Source of the DNA: Acetobacteraceae bacterium
Lineage (GTDB): Bacteria > Pseudomonadota > Alphaproteobacteria > Acetobacterales > Acetobacteraceae
DNA length: 64,000 nucleotides
Assembly: GCA_031291725.1 (NCBI GenBank)
Contig: JARLIM010000034.1
Coordinates: 1 to 64,000, forward strand
Direction: 5' to 3'
The position numbers were made by a program, and so were the translations under genes. This document shows positions 62,297 to 64,000 of this stretch, one piece after another. Numbering within the stretch: the stretch's first letter is position 1; each line of letters starts with the position of its first letter. The notes beneath the pieces were generated by a model. The model saw only the letters and a program-made list of their open reading frames with translations, had not been told where the DNA came from and did not search any database.

Positions 62297-62739
62297 ATGC
62301 GTGATATTGGGCTTTTTGCGTTTTCTGGGGGCTGGGCATTGCGGTCACCGCACATGCGTCAGATCTGACATATAATATGATGTCGCCAAACTTTGGCGGT
62401 TCCAACGGTATTGCGTTGTCGATGGCGCAAGAGGCAAACGGCCTCAAGGCTTCACAGGCCCAAGCGCGGGCGGCGGCCAGCGCGGCGTTGACTGGCAGCT
62501 CCAGCACCTCACAGGCGAGTGCGCAGAACCAGGCGTTCATCAATGCTATTATTTCGCAGTTGACTGGGCTGGTCGCTTACAAGGTGGCTGCGGGGATTGC
62601 CAATTCAGCCGACGGTCAAGCCGGTACCGTGCAATCGGGCGATACCACAATATCCTATGTCAACACGGGCGGGCAGCTCTCGGTCACACTGACGTCGCCA
62701 TCAGGCTCGACGACGTTGGCTGTGCCGACGGGGCTGTGA
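62297..62739 (+). pseudogene. csgF: csgF-like curli assembly gene with a frameshift in a G run
   Basis: The ORF 62377-62739 encodes mature CsgF: SDLTYNMMSPNFGGSNGIALSMAQ, QNQAFINAIISQLTGLVAYKVA, and a C-terminal TISYVNTGGQLSVTLTSPSGSTTLAVP. CsgF works outside the outer-membrane pore CsgG to nucleate curli fibres. The signal peptide lies upstream but in another frame. ATG at 62297 with GGGAGG gives MRDIGLFAFSG, then a run of five G (62327-62331), after which frame +1 continues GLGIAVTAHA-SDLTYN. Six G would join them into a normal signal peptide. It may be a true mutation, phase variation or a sequencing error. Confidence 0.75.
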
Positions 62740-63554
62740 CGTCGATGAAGCCCCGCACCTTCCGCTCCCGCACGCTGCGTTCCAGCGTCGCTCTGGTGGC
62801 GGTTAATCTGGCGTTGGTTGGCTGTGTCGCCGGACCGATGCCTTCAAGCGTGCCCGAGACCGTTGCAAAGGAGGATATCGCTCTACCCGCCCCGCCATCG
62901 CGGCCCCTGACGGTTGGCGTGTATTCCTGCATCGACACCACTGGCCAGCGCCGTCCAACCGGGCTGTCACAAGAGCTGAGTACTGCCGTGCCGATGGATT
63001 GCACGCCCTACCTGGTGAAAGCCTTGCAGGAATTGTCACCGGGATATCTCAATCTTGTCGAACGCCAGCACGTCGATGAATTGCTGCGCGAGCGGCAGAT
63101 CGGCACCCTGGCGCTGAACGCCGGCGCCGCCGTCGCCGCCGGGACCGCCGCACACACTCCCCCACTGCGCCAACTTGCCACCCTGCAGGTGGCCGAGGTG
63201 CTGCTGATCGGCCAGGTGGTGGCATATGACCGAGAGACGCAGGATGTCAGCGCAGGCTTTGCACTCGCGGGCGTGGGCGGCACCGGAACCTACGTGACCG
63301 ATCTTGTCACCTTCAGCCTGCGTGCCGTTGCCGTGCAAACCGGGTCGGTGTTGGGCGAGACGATGGTGACCAAGTCGATCACCTCGTTCAAGCTTGGCGC
63401 GCATGACACCCAAATTTGGCCAACCACCGTGATGGAGGCGGAGCTTGGTGGTTCGACCAACGAGCCGGTTGGCTTGGCCTTGCGGTTGGCAACGCGCAGC
63501 GCGCTGAAGGAATTGGTCACAAACGGCATCGCGTCCGGCTGGTGGCGATCCTGA
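62736..63554 (+). CDS. csgG: CsgG-like curli secretion lipoprotein
   Basis: A 272-residue (or shorter) outer-membrane pore protein for amyloid secretion. The signal ends in a lipobox-like LALVGC, placing the lipidated Cys near residue 30. The CsgG/HfaB core is visible as LVKALQELSPGYLNLVERQHVDELLRERQI, LQVAEVLLIGQVVAYDRETQDVSAGF and TDLVTFSLRAVAVQTGSVL. ATG at 62736 overlaps the csgF stop, with a second ATG at 62745. It should export the curlin-repeat protein encoded next. Confidence 0.88.
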   Translation: MTSMKPRTFRSRTLRSSVALVAVNLALVGCVAGPMPSSVPETVAKEDIALPAPPSRPLTVGVYSCIDTTGQRRPTGLSQELSTAVPMDCTPYLVKALQELSPGYLNLVERQHVDELLRERQIGTLALNAGAAVAAGTAAHTPPLRQLATLQVAEVLLIGQVVAYDRETQDVSAGFALAGVGGTGTYVTDLVTFSLRAVAVQTGSVLGETMVTKSITSFKLGAHDTQIWPTTVMEAELGGSTNEPVGLALRLATRSALKELVTNGIASGWWRS

Positions 63555-63641
63555 CCGAAAGAATTTTCCCTCGCCTGCCTCCCCCTGGCGAGTGGAAATA
63601 ACGCCCGGCTTCACCGCTGGGCAAGCAAGAGGACAAAGATC

Positions 63642-64000
63642 ATGCGTAACTCTTTAAAACTTCTGGTGGCAACGACAGCCCTGATCGGGGTGACCCAATT
63701 GGCGCATGCTACAAGTGCAAATACCATTTACATTGATGCCACAGACAACTCAGGCAGCGTAAGCTCGATTGCGATCGTTCAGGATTCGACTGGTTCGGGA
63801 AACGTCGTGGCGAGCACCGGTGCCGGCACTGCCGCGCTGCCAATCGCCGGTGCTATGGGCAATGTGTCGATCACCCAGACGGGCAGCGGCAACGTGCTGT
63901 CCGGTGGAATCAAGGTCGCGCCGTCGAGCGGCACGGCTGGCGATCTCACCGCAAGCTACACCAGCGGCAGCAATGGCACCAACACAGACTCACTCACCAT
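63642..64000 (+). CDS. Curlin-repeat amyloid subunit, 3' truncated by the window end
   Basis: ATG at 63642 with AGAGGA upstream and a Sec signal peptide MRNSLKLLVATTALIGVTQLAHA. The rest is Gly/Ser/Asn/Thr-rich with curlin-like strands ending in Q-x-G-S-G-N: IAIVQDSTGSGNVV and VSITQTGSGNVLSG. This fits a curli major or minor subunit (CsgA/CsgB-like). At least 119 residues lie in the window and the frame is still open at 64000. The frame is not in the ORF track because it has no stop. Confidence 0.8.
   Translation, partial: MRNSLKLLVATTALIGVTQLAHATSANTIYIDATDNSGSVSSIAIVQDSTGSGNVVASTGAGTAALPIAGAMGNVSITQTGSGNVLSGGIKVAPSSGTAGDLTASYTSGSNGTNTDSLT

Noticed and set aside
62193-62543. 116-residue minus-strand ORF near the curli genes
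   Set aside because: It overlaps csgF on the other strand and reads through the AT-rich promoter. It has no family similarity.

Overview
The window is high-GC DNA from an alphaproteobacterium, most likely a Rhodospirillales/Acetobacteraceae-type organism. This is inferred from gene style, strong GC3 bias, minCDE, a NarK1-NarK2 fusion and a tRNA-Glu with encoded CCA. No 16S or other decisive marker is present. The first 2.5 kb (glpX, recJ) look clearly GC-richer than what follows the tRNA-Glu gene at 2552-2627, so the tRNA may mark the edge of an acquired or more plastic region. No integrase is visible.

Layout. 1-2627: glpX (5' truncated), recJ (probable CTG start), tRNA-Glu(CTC). 2628-8005: sparse accessory DNA with a small HU-like ORF, small hypotheticals, a class III adenylate cyclase with TPR-like tail, a PEP-CTERM GDSL hydrolase, and a graveyard holding a serine-recombinase fragment, an IS21-like end and a truncated nnrS. 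8006-22963: a respiratory nitrate reduction island. On the minus strand narGHJI is followed by a parvulin, a small unknown gene, moeA and a GNAT gene. Divergently come a Crp/Fnr regulator, a fused narK1-narK2, mobB and an HPP-CBS membrane protein. Three FNR-like boxes sit in the divergent promoter. 22964-29844: an M20 amidohydrolase with an MFS carrier and a divergent marR, then a polar amino-acid-type ABC transporter ending in aroQ.

29898-30681 is a decayed IS5-family element. 30917-36456 holds yeiH with a LysR gene, D-tartrate dehydratase with a LysR gene, and a further LysR gene. 36693-40661 is a likely aromatic-compound catabolic set (flavin monooxygenase, ACMSD-type amidohydrolase, AAHS transporter). 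40874-44901 is a FIST sensor with a PAS hybrid histidine kinase. 44909-50756 is a persulfide-sensing-type ArsR (BigR/SqrR-like cysteine spacing), rhodanese and RND pump operon, with divergent trxC and a DUF2892 gene and an AhpD-like pseudogene. 50821-59501 is one long minus-strand catabolic series: a/b hydrolase, LysR, amidase, CaiB/BaiF, enoyl-CoA hydratase, NitT/TauT ABC transporter and polysaccharide-deacetylase-like protein. A LysR pseudogene follows, then minCDE. The window ends in a curli-type locus (csgF, csgG, start of a curlin-repeat protein) behind a very AT-rich intergenic region.

How parts work together. The nitrate island carries enzyme, assembly chaperone, cofactor insertion (MoeA, MobB), transport (NarK) and a regulator whose recognition helix fits the boxes beside it. 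Nitrite-reducing genes are absent from the window and nnrS is only a remnant. Most other blocks are transporter plus enzyme plus regulator catabolic cassettes of the kind seen in metabolically versatile soil or water bacteria. The points most worth a second look are the csgF frameshift in a G run, the ArsR-rhodanese-RND operon, the FIST-kinase pair and the amidase/CaiB/NitT cluster of unknown substrate.
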